Of a DNA stretch of 64,000 nt, positions 16,590-24,591 are shown piece after piece (position 1 is the first letter of the stretch; each line of letters opens with the position of its first letter). The translations under genes and the position numbers were made by a program. Where the stretch lies: the NCBI RefSeq assembly GCF_014641615.1, contig NZ_BMIB01000003.1:62001-126000 (forward strand), in the 5' to 3' direction. Under the pieces are notes generated by a model. That model did not search any database. It was not told the DNA's origin and saw only the letters and a program-made list of their open reading frames with translations. The DNA is from Filimonas zeae. GTDB taxonomy: Bacteria > Bacteroidota > Bacteroidia > Chitinophagales > Chitinophagaceae.

Positions 16590-19104
16590 GGGAGATGATT
16601 TCAGCGGATATGTAGAAGTAAGGGGCGCGAGAACGCACAATCTGAAAAATGTTGACCTGCTGGTGCCCAGAGATGCATTGGTTGTTTTTACAGGTGTGTC
16701 AGGCTCGGGGAAATCTTCGTTGGCATTTGGAACGTTGTATGCTGAGGCGCAACGGCGTTATCTTGAATCGGTTTCTCCTTATGCGCGCCGGCTGTTTAAT
16801 CAAATGTCTGTACCCGAAGTTGATCAGATTCATGGCTTGCCTCCTGCGGTGGCTTTACAGCAGGGCAGGGGGGCGGCTAACACACGCTCAACCGTGGGCA
16901 GCGTTACCACCATTTCCAATTTGCTGAGAATGCTTTATTCCAGAGCCGGAAATTACCCGGACGGTCTGGGAATTATTTACGCAGAAGGCTTTTCTTCAAA
17001 TACCCCGGAAGGGGCCTGTCCGGAATGTCATGGACTGGGAAAGGTTTATTCCGTAACAGAAGATTCTATGGTGCCTGATGCTTCTCTTTCAATCCGGGAG
17101 CGGGCTATTGCTGCCTGGCCAACCGCGTGGGGCGGGCAGAATCAGCGGGATATTCTCACAAGTATGGGCTATGATGTGGATGTGCCCTGGAAAGACCTGC
17201 CCCAGCAAACGAGAGACTGGATTCTGTTTACGGAAGAACAACCCGAAGTGCCGGTTTATCCGGGCCTCAGCCTTAAAGAAACCCAAAAAGCAATACTACA
17301 GAAGCGTCAGCCAGACTACATGGGCACGTTTACCAGTGCCCGCCGGCATGTAATGCACACGTTCGCTAATTCGCAGAGTGCCCAGATGAAAAAGAGGGCC
17401 GCCCAGTATATGCTCAGCGTCAGATGTCCGCTTTGCGAAGGTAAAAAGCTTCGTGCAGCCTCTCTGCTTGTTAAAGTAGCAGGGCTGGATATTGCAGAGA
17501 TAAGTAGTTTGCCCCTCGCAAGGCTGCTGGAAATTGCTAATGTCCTGGCTTATCAGTCTGATCCTTCTCGTGATCCGATACAGGATGGAAAGTGTGTGGT
17601 AACGTTCCGGATTGCGAATGAACTGATTGCCCGGTTACAGGTTATCCAGGATCTGGGGCTGGGATACCTGGCGCTGGATAGAAGTACGCCTACATTGTCT
17701 CCCGGTGAATTGCAGCGGCTGCGGTTGGCTACCCAGGTGCAATCCCATCTTTTTGGTGTTGTTTACGTTCTGGATGAGCCGTCAGCTGGTCTGCACCCGG
17801 CTGACACACGCGCCTTAATGAATGCACTGCAAAAGCTGAGGGTGGCGGGAAATACGGTGTTTGTTGTGGAGCATGAGATTGATGTTATTGCTCAGGCGGA
17901 CTGGATTGTAGACGTTGGTCCGGCAGCTGGTGAGTCCGGTGGAGAAATTCTGTATAGCGGTCCCGCTGATGGGTTGAAAAACGTTCCAACATCACTTACA
18001 GCGAAATACCTGTACCAGAAATCCCCATTAGCCCAGGGGCAAAGAAAACCGAAAGGTTGGTTGAAGCTGGCAGTAGTTCAAACCAATAATCTGAAAGATG
18101 TGGAAGCCTCTTTTCCGATAGGTGTTTTTACGGCTGTTTCAGGAGTTTCCGGATCGGGGAAAAGCAGTCTCGTCAGCCGGGCGCTGGTGCAACTCATGCG
18201 GGAGTACTTAGGTAGTCCGGCAGAGGTGGAGCATGATGATGCAACTGAAGAGGTGCTGCACAGTGCTGAAGAGTTACCCGTTGAGGGGAAAATAATATCA
18301 GGGCAGGAGCTTATAACCAGGCTGGTTGTTGTAGACCAGAAACCTATCGGGCGTACACCCCGTTCGAACCTGGCAACTTATACCGGACTTTTTGATTATG
18401 TCCGTTCCTTGTTTGCCAAAACATCACTCGCAAAGAGCCGGAAATATGATGCGGGGCGGTTTTCTTTTAATGTTGCCAAAGGCAGGTGCCCCCATTGCAA
18501 AGGGGAAGGCCAGGTTATGGTGGAGTTGCTGTTTCTTCCGAGTGTTTATTCACCATGCCCGGCCTGTGGTGGATCGAGGTATAATGCTGAAACGTTGCAG
18601 GTGCGCTATCGGGATAAGGATATCTCTGAGATTCTGAAAATGAGTGTGGATGAAGCCTGGGCATTTTTTGAGGGAGAGGACGTGATCAGGGATAGTTTGC
18701 AAGTAATCAGGGAAGTTGGGCTTGGATATCTTCGCTTAGGCCAATCGGCGACAGAGCTTTCTGGCGGAGAAGCCCAGAGGATAAAACTGGCAACCGAACT
18801 TCAGGGCAAACAACGTGGAAGTACGCTTTATGTGTTGGATGAACCTACAACAGGTTTGCACCCTTCTGATGTTGAAAGGCTGTTGCTGCAACTTAACAGA
18901 TTGGTAGATGCCGGGCATACAGTTGTGGTTGTGGAACATGATATGGATGTGCTTGCACAGTGTGACTGGATTATTGATATGGGGCCCGGTGCTGGTAATG
19001 AAGGGGGAACTATTGTTGCACAGGGGAAGCCGGAAGATATCCTGAAAGCTTCAGGCAGCAAGACTGCGCCATACCTGAAATCCAGAATGGCTAGTGGTAA
19101 CTAA
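16576..19104 (+). CDS. UvrA2-like ABC excinuclease paralogue
   Basis: An 842-residue tandem ABC ATPase, shorter than canonical UvrA (about 940). Walker A motifs are GVSGSGKSS at about 40 and again at about 524. The ABC signatures are LSPGELQRLRLA (first, with Pro for Gly) and LSGGEAQRIKLA (second), each followed by a DEP motif (YVLDEPSAGLHP, YVLDEPTTGLHP). Zinc-module cysteines are in CPECHGLGK, CPLCEGKK and the CPHCKGEG...CPACGG finger. The UvrB-binding insertion after the first Walker A seems shortened, as in UvrA2/DrrC-type proteins linked to tolerance of DNA-intercalating drugs. It probably binds DNA lesions without classical UvrB loading. No uvrB or uvrC is nearby. The stop overlaps the end of a broken convergent gene. 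Confidence 0.93.
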   Translation: MEKHKGDDFSGYVEVRGARTHNLKNVDLLVPRDALVVFTGVSGSGKSSLAFGTLYAEAQRRYLESVSPYARRLFNQMSVPEVDQIHGLPPAVALQQGRGAANTRSTVGSVTTISNLLRMLYSRAGNYPDGLGIIYAEGFSSNTPEGACPECHGLGKVYSVTEDSMVPDASLSIRERAIAAWPTAWGGQNQRDILTSMGYDVDVPWKDLPQQTRDWILFTEEQPEVPVYPGLSLKETQKAILQKRQPDYMGTFTSARRHVMHTFANSQSAQMKKRAAQYMLSVRCPLCEGKKLRAASLLVKVAGLDIAEISSLPLARLLEIANVLAYQSDPSRDPIQDGKCVVTFRIANELIARLQVIQDLGLGYLALDRSTPTLSPGELQRLRLATQVQSHLFGVVYVLDEPSAGLHPADTRALMNALQKLRVAGNTVFVVEHEIDVIAQADWIVDVGPAAGESGGEILYSGPADGLKNVPTSLTAKYLYQKSPLAQGQRKPKGWLKLAVVQTNNLKDVEASFPIGVFTAVSGVSGSGKSSLVSRALVQLMREYLGSPAEVEHDDATEEVLHSAEELPVEGKIISGQELITRLVVVDQKPIGRTPRSNLATYTGLFDYVRSLFAKTSLAKSRKYDAGRFSFNVAKGRCPHCKGEGQVMVELLFLPSVYSPCPACGGSRYNAETLQVRYRDKDISEILKMSVDEAWAFFEGEDVIRDSLQVIREVGLGYLRLGQSATELSGGEAQRIKLATELQGKQRGSTLYVLDEPTTGLHPSDVERLLLQLNRLVDAGHTVVVVEHDMDVLAQCDWIIDMGPGAGNEGGTIVAQGKPEDILKASGSKTAPYLKSRMASGN

Positions 19105-19840
19105 TGGTACGGCGGGTAATCCACTTACGCCCTTGTTTGTCTATCGGGTACTTCTCCCGCCAAAGCCCCTTTTTGTCATGTTTGTCGTAAAAGGTGCGAT
19201 TGTCGCAGGTTGTGTCTACGTCTATCCAGGCTGATTCTACTAATTGGCCTCGACCATTGTACACATAAGTTCTGGTGCCGCTAATCTTATTTTCACTATC
19301 CTGGCTGGTGATGTTTGCAAGTTTACCATCAGGGGTGTAACTGTGTATATTAATAAAGTATCTGATGGGGGCATTTGATGAATAAGTAAAGTTGGTGAAG
19401 GAATAAAGATTCCCGTTTACATACTGGAAATTGCTATCAACTACGCAGCGTAAGCGATGTAGGCTGGTTTCAATGAATTCCTCTGATTTGACCAGTTTCT
19501 TTTCTTTATTATAGTGATTGCGCTATTCCCGGGTGAAGTATCTGATTTTTTCATTATTACGTAACTCGGTTTCGCGTATAATCCGGATGCTGTCTTGCGT
19601 GGTATAGGTATAGGTTCGACGGTCATACCAGCCCTTTTCTTTGCAATAGCTTTGGGCTTCAATTACCCGGGAAGAATCATCGAATTTGGAAACTGTGGTT
19701 TCGCCAAATACATTCTCAACCTTTACTTTCCTGATGGGAATGCCTTTCAAATCGGGCATTTCATACAATAATGTAACCTCGCCCTGGGCTAAGACTAAAC
19801 AAGGAACCAGGGTGAATAAAAAGCAAATAAGGCGTTTCAT
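19091..19840 (-). pseudogene. Secreted protein gene interrupted by an in-frame amber codon
   Basis: ATG 19840 starts a 105-codon frame with a signal peptide (MKRLICFLFTLVPCLVLAQG) ending at TAG 19523-19525. The same frame continues with no further stop for 143 codons to TAG at 19091-19093. The continuation is clearly protein-like: it contains YTPDGKLANITSQ and YVYNGRGQLVESAW, the YxxxGxL style of repeat seen in RHS/YD-like or wall-associated proteins, similar in style to the first half (FDDSSRVIEAQSYC). So one 249-residue exported protein is probably split by a nonsense mutation. Its 3' end overlaps the last 14 bp of the UvrA-like gene. A base-call error is the main alternative. Confidence 0.8.
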
Positions 19841-20088
19841 GTTGTTATAATGAATAACTAAAATAACGTATTTATAGTTTTGATCGGATCGGGTTGAAAA
19901 GTTTGGGGATGGTTTAAAAACGCTTGTTTTGCAGTCCTAAAAAGTAAGAGATTGGATTTGAAAGGGAGTGAGTGTTGCTCTGACCGTTTATAGTTGCCAG
20001 AATGGTTTTGATCCTAAATTATAAACAGGTGCCTTACAATCAGGTTCTGTTTATGAATCAGGGAAAAATACCACTTTATTTTTTCTCC

Positions 20089-20400
20089 GGCGAGCTGGCG
20101 GAAACGCTCAGAAAGCTCTCCCATTTGCCCGGACAACTCTCCGGAGTGGTCGGAGAGTCCTACCGGCCTTTTCTCCAACTCTCTGATTTGTCCGGAGAGT
20201 TGGCGGAGCATTCCGGAGAGTTGCCTGAAATAACCAGAAAGTTGCCTGAGCATTTCAGAGAGTTGTCTGATTTGCCCGGAGAGTTGCCTGAACGTTCCGG
20301 AGAATTGTCTGAAATGGCCAGAAGGTTGGCGGAAACGATCGGCGAGTTGGTAGAAATGCCCGGAAAGTTGGGCCTGCAAATGCGTGAGCTTTCAAAAGAG
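20089..20400. repeat. 21-bp degenerate tandem repeat, open on both strands
   Basis: About 14-15 units of 21 bp with consensus near GGAGAGTTGCCTGAA plus six variable bases. Because 21 is a multiple of three, open frames arise on both strands: the plus frame gives leucine-spaced heptads (ELPERSG, ELSEMAR, RLAETIG) and the minus frame gives RQLSG-type heptads. The plus frame runs on into the antisense of tRNA-Arg, so it is unlikely to be a gene as it stands. The minus frame (start 20379) has no recognisable features beyond the repeat. I treat it as a repeat rather than a gene. The 248 bp before it hold nothing I can identify. Confidence 0.85.
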
Positions 20401-20446
20401 CGTAGATCAAAAGCTATATGCCAAAACTCCAGCACGCGTAAAATGA

Positions 20447-20482
20447 AAAGAGGAAAACTGTTTTTCAACAATTTTCCTCTTT
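20447..20482 (-). terminator. Terminator of tRNA-Arg
   Basis: An 11-bp stem (AAAGAGGAAAA with TTTTCCTCTTT) around a 14-nt loop, followed on the minus strand by a T-rich run. It lies 6 bp after the tRNA 3' end. Confidence 0.75.
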
Positions 20483-20487
20483 CTGTG

Positions 20488-20561
20488 TGTCCCGGATTGG
20501 ATTCGAACCAATGACCTACTGCTTAGAAGGCAGTTGCTCTATCCAGCTGAGCTACCAAGAC
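20488..20561 (-). tRNA. tRNA-Arg (anticodon UCU)
   Basis: A 74-nt cloverleaf reads on the minus strand. The acceptor stem GTCTTGG pairs with CCGGGAC (two G-U pairs), followed by an A discriminator. The D-loop has AGCTCAGCTGG, the anticodon arm is ACTGC-CTTCTAA-GCAGT with anticodon TCT (plus-strand 20525-20527), and the T-arm is ATTGGTTCGAATCCAAT. CCA is not encoded. It decodes AGA codons. A promoter and a terminator flank it, so it is a single-gene unit. Confidence 0.97.
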
Positions 20562-20580
20562 TTGTTTGCCGAAGCGGATG

Positions 20581-20612
20581 CAAAAGTAATGATCTGTAAT
20601 GCATTATCCAAG
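20581..20612 (-). promoter_or_regulatory. Promoter of tRNA-Arg
   Basis: On the minus strand TACTTTTG (plus-strand 20581-20588) matches TAnnTTTG exactly, 19 nt upstream of the tRNA 5' end, with a TTGG -33-like box (20609-20612) 20 nt further upstream. Confidence 0.55.
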
Positions 20613-20657
20613 AATTAGTTGAATAAATTTTCAGCAAAACCGGAAAAATAGCGGCAA

Positions 20658-20927
20658 TTATTCGTCCTCAAAGTCCAGATGCACCTCGTGTACCACAAAT
20701 TTTGCATGGGGAACGGGCTCGCTCAGTTCTGTTATATCCTCCGAATCAATGGAGTACACGGTATCGTCGGTTAAAATAAATTCGGGATCGGGCGTGAGTT
20801 CGTAGAATCTGATATCGCCGCCGGTTTCCATTTCGGCCACTTTTACCATGCGGATGCCGTTTTCTTTCCAGTTAAGGCGGATTTCTTCTGTAAAGATGTA
20901 ATAAGGAGATGACTGATTGTTTGACAT
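20658..20927 (-). CDS. Small acidic protein of unknown function
   Basis: An 89-residue acidic soluble protein (MSNNQSSPYYIFTEEIRLNW) with mainly beta-strand character and an acidic tail (LDFEDE). No domain is recognised. On the minus strand, TAGCTTTA just 5 bp before the ATG resembles a -7 box, in line with other near-leaderless genes here. It is divergent from the MFS transporter and upstream, in its own direction, of the tRNA. The role is unknown. Confidence 0.75.
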   Translation of the reverse strand: MSNNQSSPYYIFTEEIRLNWKENGIRMVKVAEMETGGDIRFYELTPDPEFILTDDTVYSIDSEDITELSEPVPHAKFVVHEVHLDFEDE

Positions 20928-20953
20928 GGGCGTAAAGCTACGGTTCTTTTACA

Positions 20954-22177
20954 ATGTTGTACTTTCGTTCCGCATTTCAAAAGGTAATTACAGTGGATAC
21001 TACGGCGCCTAAGAGCATTTATAACCTGCAGTTTGGACTCGTGTGTGCAAGCTCCTTTCTTTTCTCAGCCAGCTTTAATATGTTGATTCCTGAGCTTCCG
21101 GCTTATTTAACCAGTATGGGTGGGGCGGAGTACAAAGGGTTAATTATTGCCTTGTTTACGCTTACAGCAGGCATATCGCGCCCTTTCAGCGGCAAGCTTA
21201 CCGATACCATCGGGCGCGTGCCGGTAATGGCGGTGGGTTCGCTGGTGTGTTTTGTGTGTGGTTTTTTGTATCCGCTGCTTACCACCGTAGTGGGGTTTCT
21301 GCTGCTGCGCCTGGCGCATGGTTTTTCAACCGGGTTTAAACCTACGGCTACGGCAGCTTATGTGGCAGATCTGGTGCCTGCAGAAAAATGGGGCGAGGCT
21401 ATGGGTATTCATGGTGTATGTTTCAGTACCGGGCTGGCTATAGGGCCTGCTATCGGTAGTGCTATTACGGCGTATTATTCCATCAATATTTTGTTTTACT
21501 GTTCCTCACTGTTTGCCTTACTGTCTATTGTAATACTGGCGAACATGAAGGATACGTTGCCTGATAAGCAACGTTTTCAGTTGTCGCACCTGCGTATTCA
21601 TCGTAAAGATATTTTTGATATGCGGGTGTTGCCGGCCGTGATTATCATCTTTCTCAGTTATATCACCTATGGTGCTATATTAACAGTAATTGCAGACTGG
21701 AGTGCACACCTGGGTACAGCGAACAAAGGGCTGTTTTTTGTGGTGTTTACAATGTCTTCATTATTGATACGGTTTGTGGCAGGCAAGGCCTCGGACCGTT
21801 ATGGCCGTACTATTGTAATAGGTATTTCGCTGTGTTTGCTGGCTTTGGCTACGCTGATGATTGCGATGGCTAAAAACTCCGCGTTGCTGATGGCGGCCAG
21901 TACAGTATATGGTATTGCCACGGGTATGTTGTCGCCCGCTGCTACGGCATGGACAGCCGACCTGAGCGATCCCGGACAACGGGGAAAGGCAATGGCTACC
22001 ATGTATATTTCGCTGGAGGCGGGTATTGGTTCCGGCGCTTTGCTGGCGGGCTGGCTGTTTATCAGCGACTATAGTATGATACCGTTTATTTTCTATATCT
22101 GTACTGCACTTACGGTTGTGGCGGTATTGTATCTGCAGTTTCTGTACAAGCCCAGGTTACAGAATCCGGTTGCCTAA
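20954..22177 (+). CDS. MFS transporter
   Basis: A 407-residue inner-membrane transporter with about 12 hydrophobic segments in two six-helix halves. The cytoplasmic loop 2-3 motif (GKLTDTIGRVPVM) and its repeat in the second half (GKASDRYGRTIV) are the standard MFS motif A. The loop HGFSTGFKPTATAAYVADLVP resembles drug/solute-exporter subgroups, but the substrate cannot be read. ATG 20954 gives a 13-residue tail; a -7-like TACTTTCG at 20960-20967 would instead favour GTG 20993 (residue 14). The next gene starts 27 bp after this one ends. Confidence 0.92.
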   Translation: MLYFRSAFQKVITVDTTAPKSIYNLQFGLVCASSFLFSASFNMLIPELPAYLTSMGGAEYKGLIIALFTLTAGISRPFSGKLTDTIGRVPVMAVGSLVCFVCGFLYPLLTTVVGFLLLRLAHGFSTGFKPTATAAYVADLVPAEKWGEAMGIHGVCFSTGLAIGPAIGSAITAYYSINILFYCSSLFALLSIVILANMKDTLPDKQRFQLSHLRIHRKDIFDMRVLPAVIIIFLSYITYGAILTVIADWSAHLGTANKGLFFVVFTMSSLLIRFVAGKASDRYGRTIVIGISLCLLALATLMIAMAKNSALLMAASTVYGIATGMLSPAATAWTADLSDPGQRGKAMATMYISLEAGIGSGALLAGWLFISDYSMIPFIFYICTALTVVAVLYLQFLYKPRLQNPVA

Positions 22178-22204
22178 AGTATAAAGTAACGTATCTTCCC
22201 TTGC

Positions 22205-22888
22205 ATGAAAATGCCGTTACTATTGCTGCATGGCGCTATAGGTGCGCCTGTACAGTTGCAAACGATTGCTGATATACTGGAAGATAAATATGCTGTATAC
22301 ACACCGCCTTTTCCCGGGCATGGCGGGGTAGCCATGCCGGACGAACCTTTTTCCATTCCGTTTTTTGCAAAGTTTATAGCGGATTACATAGTGCAGTACT
22401 CACTGGCACCGGTAACCATTGCAGGTTACAGCATGGGCGGTTATGTGGCTATGTATCTGGCCAGGCACCAGCCACACCTGGTGAAGCGGGTGGTTACGCT
22501 GGGTACCAAATTTTATTGGGATGCAGCAGTGGCGCAGAAAGAAACTGCGTTGTTGCAGCCGGATACTTTACTGGCTAAAGTACCTGCCTTTGCGGCAACG
22601 CTGGAGAAGATGCATGCGCCGAACGACTGGAAGCAGGTGCTGGCGCGCACGGCAGATATGCTGCAGGCAATGGGGCAACACAATCCGTTACAGGAAGAGG
22701 ACTATGCGGAGATTACCGTGCCGGTAACGGTGATGCGTGGTGACAGGGATAAGATGGTTACGATGGAAGAAACGCTGGCAGTATATCAGCGTTTATCCAA
22801 TGCCCGCCTGGCAATTGTTCCGGGTACACCGCATGCGATAGAGCTGGCACCGGAAGACCTGCTGGCTGCTTTGATCAGTTTGGCGTAA
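22205..22888 (+). CDS. Alpha/beta-fold hydrolase
   Basis: A 227-residue cytoplasmic hydrolase. The oxyanion HG motif is LLLHGAIG (residues 6-13), the nucleophile elbow is GYSMGG (Ser about 80), the acid is in RGDRDKM (Asp about 182) and the catalytic His is in GTPHAIE (about 207). The short size and lack of a large lid suggest an esterase or a MenH-like enzyme, but the substrate is not evident. It lies between the MFS gene and a helicase with small gaps. An alternative in-frame Met at residue 3 exists. Confidence 0.92.
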   Translation: MKMPLLLLHGAIGAPVQLQTIADILEDKYAVYTPPFPGHGGVAMPDEPFSIPFFAKFIADYIVQYSLAPVTIAGYSMGGYVAMYLARHQPHLVKRVVTLGTKFYWDAAVAQKETALLQPDTLLAKVPAFAATLEKMHAPNDWKQVLARTADMLQAMGQHNPLQEEDYAEITVPVTVMRGDRDKMVTMEETLAVYQRLSNARLAIVPGTPHAIELAPEDLLAALISLA

Positions 22889-22901
22889 TTGCCTACATTC
22901 G
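22870..22901 (+). promoter_or_regulatory. Candidate internal promoter for the helicase
   Basis: TTTG at 22870-22873, a 20-nt spacer and TACATTCG at 22894-22901 (one mismatch to TAnnTTTG), 4 bp before the ATG at 22906. It lies inside the end of the preceding hydrolase gene. Confidence 0.4.
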
Positions 22902-22905
22902 CGCC

Positions 22906-24432
22906 ATGCTTACAGCAGAACAGACGGCGATTATTAATAGTACAGGAGATATAAAGATTAATGCTGTAGCGGGTTCCGGTAAAACCACCACGCTGATTGA
23001 ATATGCACGCGCGCGGCCAAAGCAGCGCATTTTATATCTGGCTTTTAACAAGGCGGTAAAGCTGGAAGCGGAGAAAAAGTTTGCAGAAAAGGGCCTTACC
23101 AATGTGCGTATAGATACAGCCCATTCGCTGGCATATTATCCCATAGTACGCGGCAACAACTACACGGTAAAAACAGAAGGATACAGCGCTCCGGAAATTG
23201 TAGAGCTGCTGGGCCTGCATACGCTTACAGGCAGGCAGGTGGAGTATATTATGGCCACCCATATACTGGGGCTGGTGGCGTATTTCTGTAACAGTGATAA
23301 GGCAAAGGTGCAGGAGCTGGACTATGCGGCAGCCGTGCAGGATAAAGATGCCAGGCAGTTTGTAACGGAGCATTATGAGCAGATTGTATTGCAGGCACGG
23401 GTGCTGCTGGATAAGATGAACCGGGGAGAGATTGCGGTTACGCATGATTTTTACCTGAAGAAGTACCAGCTGAGCAGGCCGGTACTGAACTATGATATTA
23501 TTCTGTTTGATGAAGGGCAGGATGCCTCAGAAGCCATGCTGGCGGTGTTTTTATCGCAACGGGCTACCAAGGTGATCGTAGGGGATACCCATCAGCAGAT
23601 TTACAGTTGGCGTTACGCCGTAAACTCGCTGGATAAGGCGGATTACCCCTGCTTTAACCTGAGTGCCAGTTTTCGTTTTGGTGAAGAGGTGGCTGCGCTG
23701 GCGCAGGATGTGATAGGGTGGAAGAAGCACCTGAAACAGAAAGCACAGGTGCAGATACGGGGCCTGGGTAAGCCGGGTAAAATTACTACAAGGGCTTGCA
23801 TAGCCCGCACCAATGCGGGCCTGCTGGTAAAAGCCATTGAGTTGCTGATTGAAAAGAAAGAGATTAAAACGGTATACTTTGAAGGGCGTATTGAAAGCTA
23901 CACCTATGCTTCGGAAGGGGCCTCTATATACGATGTGCTGAACCTGTACAACGGGCAGCGCGACCGTATACGGGATAAAATGGTAGCCTCTATGCGTAAC
24001 CTGAAAGAGCTGGAGGATTACATTGACAACACAGCCGACCCGCAGCTGCGGATGCTGGTGGATATAGTAAAAGAGTACGGCACAAAGATTCCCGGTTATA
24101 TTAAGAAAATTAAAGACAGTCACCTTACTCATGATGACAAATCGAAAGCCGACATGGTATTTTCAACCGTACACCGCTGCAAGGGCCTGGAGTATGATGA
24201 GGTAACACTGGCCGATGATTTTATCACAGAGAAGAAGCTGATACGCATGTTCAGCGGCAAAGAAAAGGTAAGTGCTGAGCGGCTGGCAGAAGAGATTAAT
24301 TTATTGTATGTGGCTGTAACCCGCACCCGCAGTGAGTTGTACTTTCCGGATAGTCTGTTGCCTGAGAGTACAGAGAAGGCACCTTACTACTTTGAGAAAA
24401 CTCCGGACAAGCCTGCAACAAACATACGTTAG
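22906..24432 (+). CDS. UvrD/Rep-type superfamily 1 DNA helicase
   Basis: A 508-residue helicase. It shows the Q-like start (LTAEQTAIINSTG), Walker A NAVAGSGKTTT (about 19-29), Walker B ILFDEGQDASE (about 204), motif III GDTHQQIYSW (about 226), motif V FSTVHRCKGLEYDEV (about 420) and motif VI NLLYVAVTRTRSEL (about 466). It is shorter than UvrD/PcrA (about 700) and resembles the FBH1-like/UvrD-like small helicases, which may limit recombination. It begins 17 bp after the hydrolase gene and may have its own promoter. No partner nuclease is adjacent. Confidence 0.93.
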   Translation: MLTAEQTAIINSTGDIKINAVAGSGKTTTLIEYARARPKQRILYLAFNKAVKLEAEKKFAEKGLTNVRIDTAHSLAYYPIVRGNNYTVKTEGYSAPEIVELLGLHTLTGRQVEYIMATHILGLVAYFCNSDKAKVQELDYAAAVQDKDARQFVTEHYEQIVLQARVLLDKMNRGEIAVTHDFYLKKYQLSRPVLNYDIILFDEGQDASEAMLAVFLSQRATKVIVGDTHQQIYSWRYAVNSLDKADYPCFNLSASFRFGEEVAALAQDVIGWKKHLKQKAQVQIRGLGKPGKITTRACIARTNAGLLVKAIELLIEKKEIKTVYFEGRIESYTYASEGASIYDVLNLYNGQRDRIRDKMVASMRNLKELEDYIDNTADPQLRMLVDIVKEYGTKIPGYIKKIKDSHLTHDDKSKADMVFSTVHRCKGLEYDEVTLADDFITEKKLIRMFSGKEKVSAERLAEEINLLYVAVTRTRSELYFPDSLLPESTEKAPYYFEKTPDKPATNIR

Positions 24433-24591
24433 CTGCTTTTTTGCGCCTGTTTCAAAAATAGTTTGCAGCAAAAAAAGCCGGAATACGGCAACGAAATATG
24501 GCAGTTGGTCTATTAGTGTAGTATCTACATAGTCTCCGAAATTATCTTCGGCGTTCTGGGATTCACACTTTTTTAACCAAAACGGTCATAC

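Noticed and set aside
20014..20379. 121-residue minus-strand protein in the same repeat
   Set aside because: Openness is explained by the in-frame repeat period; no recognised domain or promoter. Kept only as a repeat finding.
20002..20514. 170-residue plus-strand protein across the 21-bp repeat
   Set aside because: Its end reads through the antisense of tRNA-Arg and its terminator; the heptad appearance follows from the repeat period of 21 bp.
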